From Draconibacterium sediminis (GTDB lineage: Bacteria; Bacteroidota; Bacteroidia; Bacteroidales; Prolixibacteraceae): DNA of 64,000 bases. Below are positions 1-9,841 of this stretch, in pieces (within the stretch, counting starts at the first letter, position 1; every line of letters starts with the position of its first letter). The stretch spans positions 173,495 through 237,494 of the forward strand of contig NZ_JRHC01000007.1 in assembly GCF_000949475.1 (NCBI RefSeq), read 5' to 3'. The position numbers were made by a program, and so were the translations under genes. The notes under the pieces were generated by a model. It was not told the origin of the DNA, made no database searches, and worked only from the letters and a program-made list of their open reading frames with translations.

Positions 1-3000
1 TAATTGTCCCAGGAACAATTGCGGGAAAACCGAAGAAGTAACCTGCTCTACACAACCGTGAGGATATTGTATCAGATAATCCAAATGTTTTGACAGGTTC
101 AATGGAGGGAATCCTGAAATTTCAATCCAGGCTTCATTTGTTCCCGGCGTTCCGGGCGACTGCAAATTACAAGTCCAGCTTTGGTTACCGGGAACCAGTT
201 TTGCATCTTGTTTCACAACCTCTAAATTCGGATTCCGCACGTCAACCTCCACCTCATAAGTGGCGCGTTCGTTGCCCGATTTTGCTTCAACAACAATTTT
301 CCCAACGCCAATATCGTCCTTTACCTTTAATTTAAAGAAGGTCATTTTATCACCAATTTCAGTAAACTGAATGGAGTTCTCTTTCTCGCCTACAAGCTCA
401 AACAGCTCATTTGTTTTTACTGAAACTGAAACATTTTTCACATGATCTTTCATGGCAAATACATCAACAGGAAGATCAAATGTTTCTAATGGCGCCAACA
501 TTCGGGGAACCGTGGCCAGCAACATCAATCCTTTACGCACCGGCACCAAAACTTCTTCGGCACCATATGCGCCCTGGTTTCCGGCCACAACCATCATCCG
601 AACCGCACCAACATAATTTGGCATTTTAAATTCATGCTTTTGGGTTTTTCCTGCCTCAAGCGTAAAAGGCCCGGCAAACTGCACTACCGGTTTAAAACGG
701 TTGGCTTCCTTTTTATCTGTCTCTACCAAACTGCCATCGCCACCAACAGCAAAGGCTTTTTCAAGACGCGCACCATACGCTCCAACCACATAATCGTACA
801 TATCCCAGGTTTTAACGCCCAATGCTTCACGCTGATAAAACGAGTAGTGCGGATTTGGGGTTTTATAATTGGTTAAGCCCAACAATCCTTCATCGACAAT
901 GGCCAGTGTGTAAGTCATTTTTTTGCCGGCTTTTTCCGACACTTCCACTGTATAATTTGTTTCCGGTTCAATTTCCTTACTGGTTTTAATCTGTGGCTGA
1001 AGAATGGTTTCCGGGTCTTCAACTTTAACCGGAATTATACCGTAAAGCCTTAAAGGAGCATCATTTCCCGTGCTTTCATAAGCCTGAATCAAACTTACAT
1101 TCACATAAAAATTGGGTGCCATCTTTTTATTGGCTTTTAGCGTAAAACGTGTTTCCTTATCGGTCGTTTCTACCCAAAACATATCAATTACTTCGGTTCC
1201 GTTTTCAAGACTTACCAATGCTTTCCCGGCTTTCGACGATGGAATAATTACTTCAATATCATCGCCAACATTGTATTTTTCTTTGTCGGTACGAACACTA
1301 AGCATAGTAGCCCCCTGCTCCATACCATCAGAACGCCAGCTTCCCCATCTCGACATGTAGAAAGTTATTCCGGTAGCATGCCCCGAAGTTTTGTCTTTCA
1401 CCCACAAAAAGTACCGGCCGTTATCTTGCCAGTTGTTGTATTTTACATTGAGTTTAATTTTTGATTTATGTTTGGCATCCGGAATATTCCAGTTACTCAC
1501 CGGCTGATAATACCTGCCTGAGACGTAATGCGCCAGATTCTCAGAACCCGACTCCCACCACCAGCGCCAGTTGATTTTATATAGTCTTACTTCGAGATCA
1601 TCACCTGATACTGCTTTGCCGTTTTTATCTACCGTAACAATCTCCGGTAAATAATCGGTATCGGTGGTATACCAGTTATCATCCGATTCGGGCATTCGCA
1701 CACCAACATACGATTCGAAAGGAGAATATTTGGCACTGCTTATTGATGTACTAAAATCGCCTCCACTTTCGAACACCCGCGAAGTAAACCATACATTCAG
1801 CATTCCGGGAGCATTATCCAATCCTTCCAATACAAAAGGAACTTTTGCTTTTCCGGTTTCATCCAGTTTCCCATCAAAAACAGTTTGCTCTTTTTGTGCA
1901 TAACCAGATGCAGGGTCGGTAAACGAATAGTTTTGATAATCTTCAAATGTTGTATTGGTTTTGGCCAGCGATACTTCAACTTTTGCCTTTAACGATTTTG
2001 CCGGGCTACCGTGCAACCAACTTGCTGTAATTGGTACTACATCATTACTTTCATCTAGCACTTTGTCTTCCGGCAGATCGAGGTCAATTTTTAAGCGGTT
2101 GGGTTTTATGGTTTCAATTTTTACCCGTTTTGAAAACCGGCTGTTGCCAACCTGCACTTCTGCACGCCAGTTGCCGGTTGGTGCATCTTTTTCGCTAGTT
2201 GTTGTTAATTGATAAAAACCATTTTCATTGTTGGTTACCACACGTCGTTCTACCTGCTGGTCTTTTGGGTTAATCAGACTAAAAATTACAGGATGATTCC
2301 CGGGGCGGTCAGCATTTGTTTCCAGGATAAAATTGAGAAACAGCGTATCGCCGGGGCGCCAAACATCGCGTTCGCCATAAATAAATCCTTTCATTCCATC
2401 GGTTATTTCCTGTCCTGAAACATTAAAATTACTTACCGATAGCGAAGTTCCATCATCCAAACGTAAATAGCCAAACTGATTTCCTTTATGAGCAATCAAC
2501 AAGAATGGCTTTTTCTTTAAGTCCACTTCTGCCAATCCCCGAGAATCAGTTTTTACTCGTTCAATTAGCTGATGTTGAAAATTATATAGCTTCAAATCCA
2601 CATCGCTTTCCGGAGCTGTGTTTAACAAATTAGAAACAGCAAAAAACATCCGGTGATCTTTTCCTTCTTTGGCAACAATTCCCAATTGCGAAGCCATAAT
2701 ATTTTTGCTCACAAACCGGTCGTAATTGTAATATGAAACATGACAAGGATTATCGCGTTCGCGCCAGTTGTAACCATCAGGATAATAGTAATTGCTATAC
2801 CAACCGGGCGTATCCCAACTGGTTTTATAGTCTTCCTCCCGGCTTAAATCTGTTTCATGCAGGCTTTCTTCCGTTTCGTTATCGGGGCAATTGTACAACG
2901 AATATTCTTTTCGAAAACGCAACTCCACTCTGTAAATGGCTCCCTGCTCAATATCGACCATTTTGGCCAGATCAATTTTAAAGGTGTTCCAGTTGTTATA

Positions 3001-4215
3001 ATTAATCGGTTCATCAGAATACAGATCAACCTTTTTTTCGTACACCAAACGCCCAACTTGTTTTAAGTTTTCGTCTCCGTCAATGCTGTTCTCCTGAAAA
3101 AACTGCGCTACATTATCTTTAAAAATCTGAATGATCCGAACATCAACGGCATTTAAACTTATGGCTTCAAAAGGAAAAATCATCGATTCGCTTTGCGGAA
3201 CAATTACACCTTTACCCAACAACCTCACCTTTGGCTCGGCATTGGTAAATTGTAATAAAAAATTCTCACCCGACTTCAAGCGCGCATAATTGCTACTTTT
3301 AATTCCTTCGTGAACGGTTAGATTTACTTCACCGATAATTCTTTTATCAATCCAAACTTTAAGCAGGTTGCCATCCAATTCAACCCGCAGGTTCTTATTA
3401 CCTTCAAGTTCTACTAGTCCCGTAAGGTCCTGTGTTTTTAGTAATGCGTCAGAAAATCTTATAGTAACACATTGTTCAGGTTGCTGCACTACATTGGCCT
3501 CAAGCACTTTAAAATCACTTAACGACGGCACTTCAAGTTCTTTCATTCCCTTTTCATCCACATCCAGCGAACCACCATCCCAGCTGACTTGCAGTTGACC
3601 CGACTCATCCTCTTTGCGTTGAATACTATCGACGGTAAAAAAGTGTTTACGTCCGCCTGTTTCATGGTTCCATGTTACGGGCAACTCTTCACCATCCAAT
3701 CGGGTTGTCAGCATATTTTCAACAGCCAGTGCCTCGGCTACGTCGGCGGTTAAAATATAACCGTTTAACTGCATCTGAGTAGCACCAATATCTTCGTAAT
3801 TCTTTAACCCTTCAACCGTAACTGTAAACGATTGAGGTACCGTTGAAAACCGGAATGGCATTTCCTGCAAATCGTTTTTAACATCCAATACTTTGCCCAG
3901 GAAAAAACTGGCTTCGTATTCAGTGCCTTGTTTTAACGGCTCTGAAGACCGAAACTCAAAAATCCGATCTCCAACTTGCACGGTTTCGCCCTTTATCTCC
4001 GGTTTAAATTCAAAAAGTTCGCCTGCCGGGCCGTCCAGCTCCACTGGTTTGGTAAGGTAAACCGCAATTGTTGTTCTACTGGAAATTACACCACTCGTGT
4101 ATGCCTGAACGTAATGAGCAAACTCTGCTCCGGGATCAGCTTTTGTTTTGTTCGATTTTTTGCATGAAGCTGCAACGAGAAGCAAAAAAAACAAGGGGAC
4201 AATAAACTTTTTCAC
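1..4215 (-). CDS. Alpha-2-macroglobulin family lipoprotein (3' end outside the window)
   Basis: The minus-strand frame is open from a GTG at 4213-4215 to the window edge, giving 1405 codons. The N-terminus is a lipoprotein signal (MKKFIVPLFFLLLVAASC, lipid Cys at residue 18), so the product should be anchored in a membrane. A long beta-rich region follows, as expected for macroglobulin domains, with family-typical stretches such as IVDEGLLGLTNYKTPNPHYS. Right at the edge is YPHGCVEQVTSS, the bacterial thioester motif, with Cys at about residue 1388 and Gln at about 1391. The thioester-containing class traps proteases covalently in the periplasm (family knowledge). The remaining C-terminal part, probably 400-500 residues, lies outside. 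GTG was chosen because the first upstream ATG in view (complement of 4235-4237) is followed within three codons by a stop. In other bacteria such genes often sit next to pbpC, which cannot be checked here. Confidence 0.93.
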   Translation of the reverse strand, partial: MKKFIVPLFFLLLVAASCKKSNKTKADPGAEFAHYVQAYTSGVISSRTTIAVYLTKPVELDGPAGELFEFKPEIKGETVQVGDRIFEFRSSEPLKQGTEYEASFFLGKVLDVKNDLQEMPFRFSTVPQSFTVTVEGLKNYEDIGATQMQLNGYILTADVAEALAVENMLTTRLDGEELPVTWNHETGGRKHFFTVDSIQRKEDESGQLQVSWDGGSLDVDEKGMKELEVPSLSDFKVLEANVVQQPEQCVTIRFSDALLKTQDLTGLVELEGNKNLRVELDGNLLKVWIDKRIIGEVNLTVHEGIKSSNYARLKSGENFLLQFTNAEPKVRLLGKGVIVPQSESMIFPFEAISLNAVDVRIIQIFKDNVAQFFQENSIDGDENLKQVGRLVYEKKVDLYSDEPINYNNWNTFKIDLAKMVDIEQGAIYRVELRFRKEYSLYNCPDNETEESLHETDLSREEDYKTSWDTPGWYSNYYYPDGYNWRERDNPCHVSYYNYDRFVSKNIMASQLGIVAKEGKDHRMFFAVSNLLNTAPESDVDLKLYNFQHQLIERVKTDSRGLAEVDLKKKPFLLIAHKGNQFGYLRLDDGTSLSVSNFNVSGQEITDGMKGFIYGERDVWRPGDTLFLNFILETNADRPGNHPVIFSLINPKDQQVERRVVTNNENGFYQLTTTSEKDAPTGNWRAEVQVGNSRFSKRVKIETIKPNRLKIDLDLPEDKVLDESNDVVPITASWLHGSPAKSLKAKVEVSLAKTNTTFEDYQNYSFTDPASGYAQKEQTVFDGKLDETGKAKVPFVLEGLDNAPGMLNVWFTSRVFESGGDFSTSISSAKYSPFESYVGVRMPESDDNWYTTDTDYLPEIVTVDKNGKAVSGDDLEVRLYKINWRWWWESGSENLAHYVSGRYYQPVSNWNIPDAKHKSKIKLNVKYNNWQDNGRYFLWVKDKTSGHATGITFYMSRWGSWRSDGMEQGATMLSVRTDKEKYNVGDDIEVIIPSSKAGKALVSLENGTEVIDMFWVETTDKETRFTLKANKKMAPNFYVNVSLIQAYESTGNDAPLRLYGIIPVKVEDPETILQPQIKTSKEIEPETNYTVEVSEKAGKKMTYTLAIVDEGLLGLTNYKTPNPHYSFYQREALGVKTWDMYDYVVGAYGARLEKAFAVGGDGSLVETDKKEANRFKPVVQFAGPFTLEAGKTQKHEFKMPNYVGAVRMMVVAGNQGAYGAEEVLVPVRKGLMLLATVPRMLAPLETFDLPVDVFAMKDHVKNVSVSVKTNELFELVGEKENSIQFTEIGDKMTFFKLKVKDDIGVGKIVVEAKSGNERATYEVEVDVRNPNLEVVKQDAKLVPGNQSWTCNLQSPGTPGTNEAWIEISGFPPLNLSKHLDYLIQYPHGCVEQVTSSVFPQLFLGQL

Positions 4216-4446
4216 TTTTTGGGTTTTATGATTTCATATTAAGATGATAAAAATAAGAAATTTGTAACCACTTCTAAACTTTTGGTTATTTATGTTTCAT
4301 CTGTTTAATCGTGTTTATTTATTTTCGTAACAGATGCAACCCGCCATGAATTTTAATCATTCTGTTTTGTAAATTTTAGAATATCAAAATTCATGTTCGT
4401 TTCATAATTTTATTCATTAAATTGGGAAAAAAAACAGTTCAGGCAA

Positions 4447-5043
4447 ATGAAAAAAATACTAATACTTTTTGCACATCCGGCTTTTCACAAGTCGCTCATA
4501 AACAAAACGCTAATGGAAGCTATTAAAGATCTGGATGGCGTTACAGTTAATAATTTGTATGAAAAGTATCCCGATTTTTTTATTGATGTGCCTGTTGAAC
4601 AAAAACTGCTAACCCAGCACGATATCATAATCTGGCAACATCCGTTTTACTGGTACAGTGCTCCGGCTATTATCAAAGAATGGATGGATTTGGTGTTGCA
4701 ACATGGCTTTGCTTATGGTACACACGGACGGGCTTTGGAAGGTAAATGGGCCATGTCGTGCATTTCAACAGGCGGAAGAAAAGAAGTATACAGTGCCGAG
4801 GGGAAAAACCGGTATACCATAAACCAGTTTTTAGCACCTTTTATACAATCGGCCAGTCTTTGCCGGATGGAAAACCTCCCGCCTTTTGTAGTGCACGGTT
4901 CAAATACCCTAAGCAGAGATGACATAAAAAAATTTGCCGACGATTATCGTAAGGTTATAACTCTGCTTCGCGACAACGAGATCGATTCGGAACAACTGAA
5001 CACAATGGAGTACATGAACGAAATAATTAAGCACGATGCATAA
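4447..5043 (+). CDS. kefF: KefF-like NAD(P)H oxidoreductase, flavodoxin fold
   Basis: The 198-residue protein starts MKKILILFAHPAFHKS, the first beta strand and phosphate loop of the Flavodoxin_2 (MdaB/KefF/NQO) family. It keeps the family segments WQHPFYWYSAPAIIKEWMD and FAYGTHGRALEGK, which line the FMN site in known members. KefF-type proteins reduce quinones or electrophiles and activate the glutathione-gated K+ efflux channel KefC. Its 3' end overlaps the next gene, a KefC homologue, by 8 bp, so the two are very probably co-translated and form a pair. The length is near the usual 175-200 residues. Whether glutathione or another thiol gates the system in this organism cannot be seen. Confidence 0.88.
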   Translation: MKKILILFAHPAFHKSLINKTLMEAIKDLDGVTVNNLYEKYPDFFIDVPVEQKLLTQHDIIIWQHPFYWYSAPAIIKEWMDLVLQHGFAYGTHGRALEGKWAMSCISTGGRKEVYSAEGKNRYTINQFLAPFIQSASLCRMENLPPFVVHGSNTLSRDDIKKFADDYRKVITLLRDNEIDSEQLNTMEYMNEIIKHDA

Positions 5044-6928
5044 TCAGGAATTCTTTTTAAACGCATTAATTTACCTTGGTGCAGCAGTAGTTTCTGTTCC
5101 AATCGCCAAAAAACTGGGTCTTGGTTCGGTGCTGGGTTACCTGCTTGCCGGAATTATTATCGGACCATTTGTGTTACGATTGGTGGGCAACGAAGCCGGA
5201 GAAGTGATGCATTTTGCCGAGTTTGGCGTTGTGCTTATGCTTTTTATTATCGGTCTGGAACTGGAGCCCAAACTATTGTGGAAAATGCGGCGATCTATTT
5301 TTGGACTCGGGGGATTACAAGTTCTTCTTACCGCAGGAATAATTACCGGAGTAGCTCTTTTACTCAACTTCCAGCTAAACAGGGCGGTGGCAATCGGGCT
5401 TATTCTTGCACTTTCGTCAACAGCAATTGTATTACAAACTTTAAGCGAAAAAGGATTAATGCGCAACATTGCCGGGCGATCGGCTTTTTCGGTTTTATTG
5501 TTTCAGGATATGGCGGTTATTCCAATACTTGCATTACTACCAATTATAGCCACTCTGGGGACACCGGCCGATCTTTCGGATACATCGATAAACAGTATTG
5601 GACAGGTTGCACAATTGCCCGGCTGGCTGCAATTATTAATTATTATTGGAGCGATTACCGTATTGGTTATTATTGGCCGGTTTGCTGCCCGCCATATTTT
5701 TCGTCTGGTTGCCGAAACCGGTTTACACGAGGTTTTTGTAGCACTGGCCCTGCTAATGGTTATTGGAACTGCTCTTGGTATGGATGCCATTGGATTATCA
5801 CCCGCACTTGGAACTTTTATCGCCGGCGTTGTTCTGGCCGACAGCGAATACCGCCACGAGCTGGAAACAACCATCGATCCGTTTAAAGGATTACTGCTGG
5901 GACTCTTTTTTATTTCTGTGGGAGCCGGCATCAACTTTAACCTGCTTATCGAAGATCCATGGGTAATCATTCTGTTTGTGCTCCTTCTTATTTTTATAAA
6001 GTTTGTGGTTCTGTTGATATTGGGCAGAATATTCCGGCTTAAAAAAGGTTTTGAGTTTCTTTTTGCATTTCTGTTGGCACAGGCCAGCGAATTTGCTTTT
6101 GTACTTATCTCTTTCTCGAAACAAAACAAACTGTTCGACGAACAAACTTCGGGCATGCTTTTACTGGTAGTTACCTTATCGATGGCGATTTCGCCACTAC
6201 TGCTAATTTTTAACGACAAAGCGGTGAGCCCTATTTTGGCGCGCTGGCAAAACAAACTGGAATACGATGATATTGAGGATGAAGAGACACCGGTAATTCT
6301 TGCAGGTTTCGGGCGATTTGGACTGACAGTTGGCCGTATTTTACTGGCAAACGGAATAAAAGTTACCATCCTCGATAATAATCCATCGAACGTTGAAACA
6401 CTGCGTAAATATGGTTTCAAACTGTATTTTGGTGATATTACCCGCCCTACAATGCTCGAAAAAGCAGGAATTGAAAATGCCCGTTTGCTGATTCTTAGTA
6501 TGGCCGAGCATGAAAACGCGTTGAAAGTGGCAGAGATTGTGCGTAAGAAATACCCGCATGTAAAAATACTGGCGCGTGCCAAAGATATTTTCCATGTGTT
6601 TGAATACCTGAATTTAAACATTAACAAAGTACAACGCGAAAACTTTCATTCGGCCGCCGAACTGGGAAACGACGCATTGATTGAACTGGGATTTTCGAAA
6701 TACGAAGCCTACCGTGCCACACGCACTTTTAAACACCACGAAGACCAGGTTACAGAAGAGCTGTACCGACACTGGCTGGAAGACCAGGGTAAGTTTATTC
6801 AGGAAACCCGTCGTTTTGCAGAACAGGTAAAAGAAACCTTGCAAGCCGAAAAAAACTACTCCATTCATGAAACCGATTGCGCCTGGGATGTGGATTCGCT
6901 GAAGGATGAAGCTAAAAAGGAAAAGTAG
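5036..6928 (+). CDS. kefC: KefC-type K+/H+ antiporter (CPA2) with TrkA-N domain
   Basis: The protein has 630 residues. Residues 1-400 are a chain of hydrophobic helices of the Na+/H+ exchanger (CPA2) type, including LSSTAIVLQTLSEKG and GLSPALGTFIAGVVLADSEY, which are hallmark segments of the Kef/ROSSK group. From about residue 415 a cytoplasmic RCK/TrkA-N domain follows, with the Rossmann motif GFGRFGLTVGRIL and the strand end VTILDNNP. The C-terminal 100 residues are charged and helical. The family exports K+ in exchange for H+ and protects against electrophiles. The start overlaps the end of the KefF-like gene by 8 bp, which supports a two-component operon. No clear terminator follows. Confidence 0.92.
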   Translation: MHNQEFFLNALIYLGAAVVSVPIAKKLGLGSVLGYLLAGIIIGPFVLRLVGNEAGEVMHFAEFGVVLMLFIIGLELEPKLLWKMRRSIFGLGGLQVLLTAGIITGVALLLNFQLNRAVAIGLILALSSTAIVLQTLSEKGLMRNIAGRSAFSVLLFQDMAVIPILALLPIIATLGTPADLSDTSINSIGQVAQLPGWLQLLIIIGAITVLVIIGRFAARHIFRLVAETGLHEVFVALALLMVIGTALGMDAIGLSPALGTFIAGVVLADSEYRHELETTIDPFKGLLLGLFFISVGAGINFNLLIEDPWVIILFVLLLIFIKFVVLLILGRIFRLKKGFEFLFAFLLAQASEFAFVLISFSKQNKLFDEQTSGMLLLVVTLSMAISPLLLIFNDKAVSPILARWQNKLEYDDIEDEETPVILAGFGRFGLTVGRILLANGIKVTILDNNPSNVETLRKYGFKLYFGDITRPTMLEKAGIENARLLILSMAEHENALKVAEIVRKKYPHVKILARAKDIFHVFEYLNLNINKVQRENFHSAAELGNDALIELGFSKYEAYRATRTFKHHEDQVTEELYRHWLEDQGKFIQETRRFAEQVKETLQAEKNYSIHETDCAWDVDSLKDEAKKEK

Positions 6929-7267
6929 ATTCCTTCCGTTTTATTTAACAGAACAAAATTACACGGCTAAAGACGAAGTACACTTTAATTGCACAAACTC
7001 AAGCATTAAAGACTGGTTTACACTTTAAATCTGAACTTAAATTCAGAACGTATTTCCTTACTTTTTCGAACTAATTATAGAAAGGTTCGACAATCTAAAT
7101 TAGACTACTTATAAATAGTCCTGTTTTCAGAAAAATTGTATTTCTGTCATTTCGAGATTCAATTTATTATATAGTTTTGCCATCTGCAAATAGCAAAATT
7201 TACAGCTACGGAATCTATAATTAGACATAAGGGATTTGTTAAAGCAATAAAAGATGCTTCGCTTACT
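6929..7267 (+). promoter_or_regulatory. Intergenic region with a TAnnTTTG promoter for the rnf operon
   Basis: This 339-bp stretch holds no independent gene. TAGTTTTG at 7172-7179 matches the Bacteroidota -7 consensus TAnnTTTG and would place the transcript start near 7185-7188, just before the RseC-like gene. I see no convincing -33 box. The same stretch contains about 20 in-frame codons (7208-7267) that look like the missing N-terminus of the RseC-like protein. TCATTTCGAG at 7148 resembles one end of a palindrome found elsewhere in the window (32245-32322). Confidence 0.45.
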
Positions 7268-7624
7268 GTGAATATTGTAAGCCAGTCGGCCTGCTCAACT
7301 TGTCACGCACAAGGCGCCTGTTCGGTTTCCGATTTCCAGGACAAGGAAATTGAGGTAAGCGAATACAAAGGCAGCTACAAAATTGGCGACGAGGTTACCA
7401 TTCTTTTTAAACAATCAAAAGGTTTTACAGCACTTATCTGGGGGTATGTAATTCCGTTTTTTGTTGTGTTAGGCACTTTAATCATTGCACTTGAAGTTAC
7501 CGGCGACGAACTAAAATCGGGGCTTCTCTCCTTATTCATTCTGGTACCATACTATATAACATTATATTTTTTTAGGCATTTATTAAAAAAAGTATTGAAA
7601 TTCGAACTCGAAGAAACCAATTAA
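7268..7624 (+). CDS. RseC/SoxR-reducing-system family protein
   Basis: From the first canonical start (GTG 7268) the product has 118 residues. It contains SACSTCHAQGACS, the Cys cluster of the RseC/MucC family, followed by two close transmembrane helices (about residues 55-100). RseC-family proteins commonly precede rnfB in Bacteroidota and take part in reducing SoxR or in Rnf assembly; the exact role is uncertain. The gene ends 3 bp before rnfB. The real start is probably upstream: the frame stays open back to 7175 and encodes ESIIRHKGFVKAIKDASLTV, which matches the usual N-terminus of the family, but this part has no ATG, GTG or TTG. An ACG at 7208 puts the conserved His at residue 7, as in relatives. 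Confidence 0.85.
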   Translation: MNIVSQSACSTCHAQGACSVSDFQDKEIEVSEYKGSYKIGDEVTILFKQSKGFTALIWGYVIPFFVVLGTLIIALEVTGDELKSGLLSLFILVPYYITLYFFRHLLKKVLKFELEETN

Positions 7625-7627
7625 AAC

Positions 7628-8494
7628 ATGAGTATCACGGTTGTATATACAATTGTCACATTAGCCGTAATTGGCGCCGCAGCAGCGGTAATTCTATATT
7701 TTGTGGCACAGAAATTCAAAGTTATTGAAGATCCGCGCATCGACGATGTTGACGAAGCATTGCCGGGAGCTAACTGCGGAGGTTGTGGTTTTGCAGGCTG
7801 TAGAGCTTTTGCCGAAGCCTGTGTAAAAGCCAGCGAGTTGGGCGATTTAAACTGTCCGGTTGGAGGAAACGAAACCATGAGCAATGTGGCTTCTATCCTG
7901 GGGCTTGAGGCTGTTAAAAAAGATCCGCGTGTGGCTTACATTCGTTGTAACGGAACCTGCGATCACCGCCCGAAAACCAGTAGTTTCGATGGAGCAACTA
8001 CCTGCGCCATCGCATCATCGGTTTACAGTGGCGAATCCGGTTGCCAGTTTGGCTGTTTGGGTTACGGCGATTGTTTCGATGCCTGCGATTTTGATGCTAT
8101 TGTTATGCATCCCGAAACCGGAATTCCGGAAATTATCGACGACAAATGTGTGGCCTGCGGAGCATGTGTTGACGCTTGTCCGAAAGACCTTATTGAGTTG
8201 CGCAAGAAGATGCCTAAAAACCGAAAAGTGGTGGTATCGTGCCGCAACCAGGATAAAGGTGGCGTAGCTCGCAAAGCTTGTAGTGTTGCATGTATCGGTT
8301 GCAGCAAGTGTTTCAAAGAATGTCCGTTTGATGCCATTACCATGGAAAACAACCTGGCATACATTGATTCCGACAAGTGTAAACTGTGCCGCAAATGTGT
8401 GGCCGTTTGCCCAACAGGTGCCATCATCGAAGAGAACTTTCCTCCACGGAAAGTAAAACCAGAAGAAAAAAAAGAAACTGAACCAGTAAATTAA
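7628..8494 (+). CDS. rnfB: RnfB, Fe-S subunit of the Rnf complex
   Basis: The 288-residue protein has one N-terminal transmembrane helix (about 5-27). Next comes the RnfB Fe-S domain with GANCGGCGFAGCRAFAEAC, a linker with further cysteines (CNGTC, CQFGCLGYGDC), and ferredoxin-type CxxCxxCxxxCP clusters: CVACGACVDACP, CIGCSKCFKECP and CKLCRKCVAVCP. It receives electrons from reduced ferredoxin and passes them into the membrane complex, which reduces NAD+ and pumps Na+ or H+. It is the first rnf gene in the order BCDGEA and lies 6 bp before rnfC. Confidence 0.97.
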   Translation: MSITVVYTIVTLAVIGAAAAVILYFVAQKFKVIEDPRIDDVDEALPGANCGGCGFAGCRAFAEACVKASELGDLNCPVGGNETMSNVASILGLEAVKKDPRVAYIRCNGTCDHRPKTSSFDGATTCAIASSVYSGESGCQFGCLGYGDCFDACDFDAIVMHPETGIPEIIDDKCVACGACVDACPKDLIELRKKMPKNRKVVVSCRNQDKGGVARKACSVACIGCSKCFKECPFDAITMENNLAYIDSDKCKLCRKCVAVCPTGAIIEENFPPRKVKPEEKKETEPVN

Positions 8495-8500
8495 TACAGG

Positions 8501-9832
8501 ATGTTGAAGACGTTCAAAATTGGCGGAGTACATCCTCCCGAAAATAAGTTATCGAAAGATAAAAAGATTGAGGTACTGCCACTTCCAAAAACAGTGTTTA
8601 TCCCGGTAGCTCAGCACATTGGTGCACCGGCTACTCCGGTGGTAAAAAAAGGCGACGAGGTAAAAGTAGGACAGGTAATTGCGCAAAGCAGCAGTTTTGT
8701 TTCTACAAATATCCATTCATCGGTTTCAGGAAAAGTTACCAAGGTTGATTTCTCAGCCGACAGTTCGGGTTATCCGAAGCAAGGTATTTTTATTACCGTT
8801 GAAGGCGATGAGTGGGTGGAAGGCATCGACCGCTCGGAAGATTTGGTTAAGGAAATTTCTGTTGACGGACCTGAAATCGTTAAAAAGATTCAGGAAGCCG
8901 GAATCGTAGGTTTGGGTGGTGCAACCTTCCCTACCCACGTAAAACTGGTGCCGCCAAAAGGAATGAAAGCTGAAGTGCTGTTGATTAACGGCGTGGAATG
9001 CGAACCTTACCTGACTTCGGACCACCGTTTGATGCTTGAAAAAGCCGACGAGATTATGGTGGGAATCCAGTTGCTGATGAAAGCAATGGGCGTTGACAAA
9101 GCCGTTATCGGTATTGAAAACAACAAGCCCGATGCCATTAAACTGCTAAATGAAAAATGCGCTGACTATAACGGAGTGAGCGTTCAGGCGCTTAAAGTAC
9201 AATACCCGCAGGGGGGTGAAAAACAACTCATCAACGCGGTAACAGGAAAAGAAGTTCCTTCGGGAGCTTTACCAATTGCAGTTGGTGCTGTGGTAAGTAA
9301 TGTAGGTACTGCTTTTGCAGTTTACGAGGCCATTCAGAAAAATAAACCATTGTTTGAGCGCGTAGTTACCGTAACCGGAAAAGGCGTTGAAAAACCATCG
9401 AACTTTATGGTTCGTGTTGGTACTGCTACCTCCGAGTTGATTGAAGCTGCCGGCGGTCTTCCTGAGAATACAGGAAAGATTATCAGTGGTGGCCCTATGA
9501 TGGGACGCGCCATTGCATCGCTCGATGTTCCGGTAACAAAAGGGACTTCAGGACTTCTTCTGATGCAGGAAGAAGAAAGTAAACGTGAAGAGATACAAGC
9601 ATGTATTCGCTGCTCGCGTTGTACATCGGTTTGCCCGATGGGACTGGAACCTTACCTGCTGATGACATTAGGTGAAAAACAAATTTTCGAGCGTGCAGAA
9701 AACGAACGCATAATGGATTGTATCGAGTGTGGCTCATGCAGTTACACCTGTCCATCAAGCCGTCCGTTGCTCGATTATATCCGTTTTGGAAAAGGGAAAG
9801 TTGGAGCGATGATTCGCTCACGTAAAAAATAA
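8501..9832 (+). CDS. rnfC: RnfC, NADH-binding subunit of the Rnf complex
   Basis: The protein has 443 residues. It opens with a RnfC barrel-sandwich/biotinyl-like region (GGVHPPENK, then KVGQVIAQSSSFVSTNIHSS). It continues with the flavin/NADH-binding fold, including GIVGLGGATFPTHVKL and LLINGVECEPYLTSDH, typical of RnfC and of NuoF-like proteins. It ends with two 4Fe-4S clusters (CIRCSRCTSVCP and CIECGSCSYTCP). It is the peripheral NAD+-reducing subunit. Length and order match the family. A 78-bp gap with a small palindrome separates it from rnfD, the longest gap in the operon. Confidence 0.97.
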   Translation: MLKTFKIGGVHPPENKLSKDKKIEVLPLPKTVFIPVAQHIGAPATPVVKKGDEVKVGQVIAQSSSFVSTNIHSSVSGKVTKVDFSADSSGYPKQGIFITVEGDEWVEGIDRSEDLVKEISVDGPEIVKKIQEAGIVGLGGATFPTHVKLVPPKGMKAEVLLINGVECEPYLTSDHRLMLEKADEIMVGIQLLMKAMGVDKAVIGIENNKPDAIKLLNEKCADYNGVSVQALKVQYPQGGEKQLINAVTGKEVPSGALPIAVGAVVSNVGTAFAVYEAIQKNKPLFERVVTVTGKGVEKPSNFMVRVGTATSELIEAAGGLPENTGKIISGGPMMGRAIASLDVPVTKGTSGLLLMQEEESKREEIQACIRCSRCTSVCPMGLEPYLLMTLGEKQIFERAENERIMDCIECGSCSYTCPSSRPLLDYIRFGKGKVGAMIRSRKK

Positions 9833-9841
9833 AAATCAAAC

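Noticed and set aside
5503..6627. 374-codon frame antisense to kefC
   Set aside because: It lies wholly opposite a clear kefC gene; its Ser/Arg/Ile-rich composition is what antisense frames of membrane genes give.
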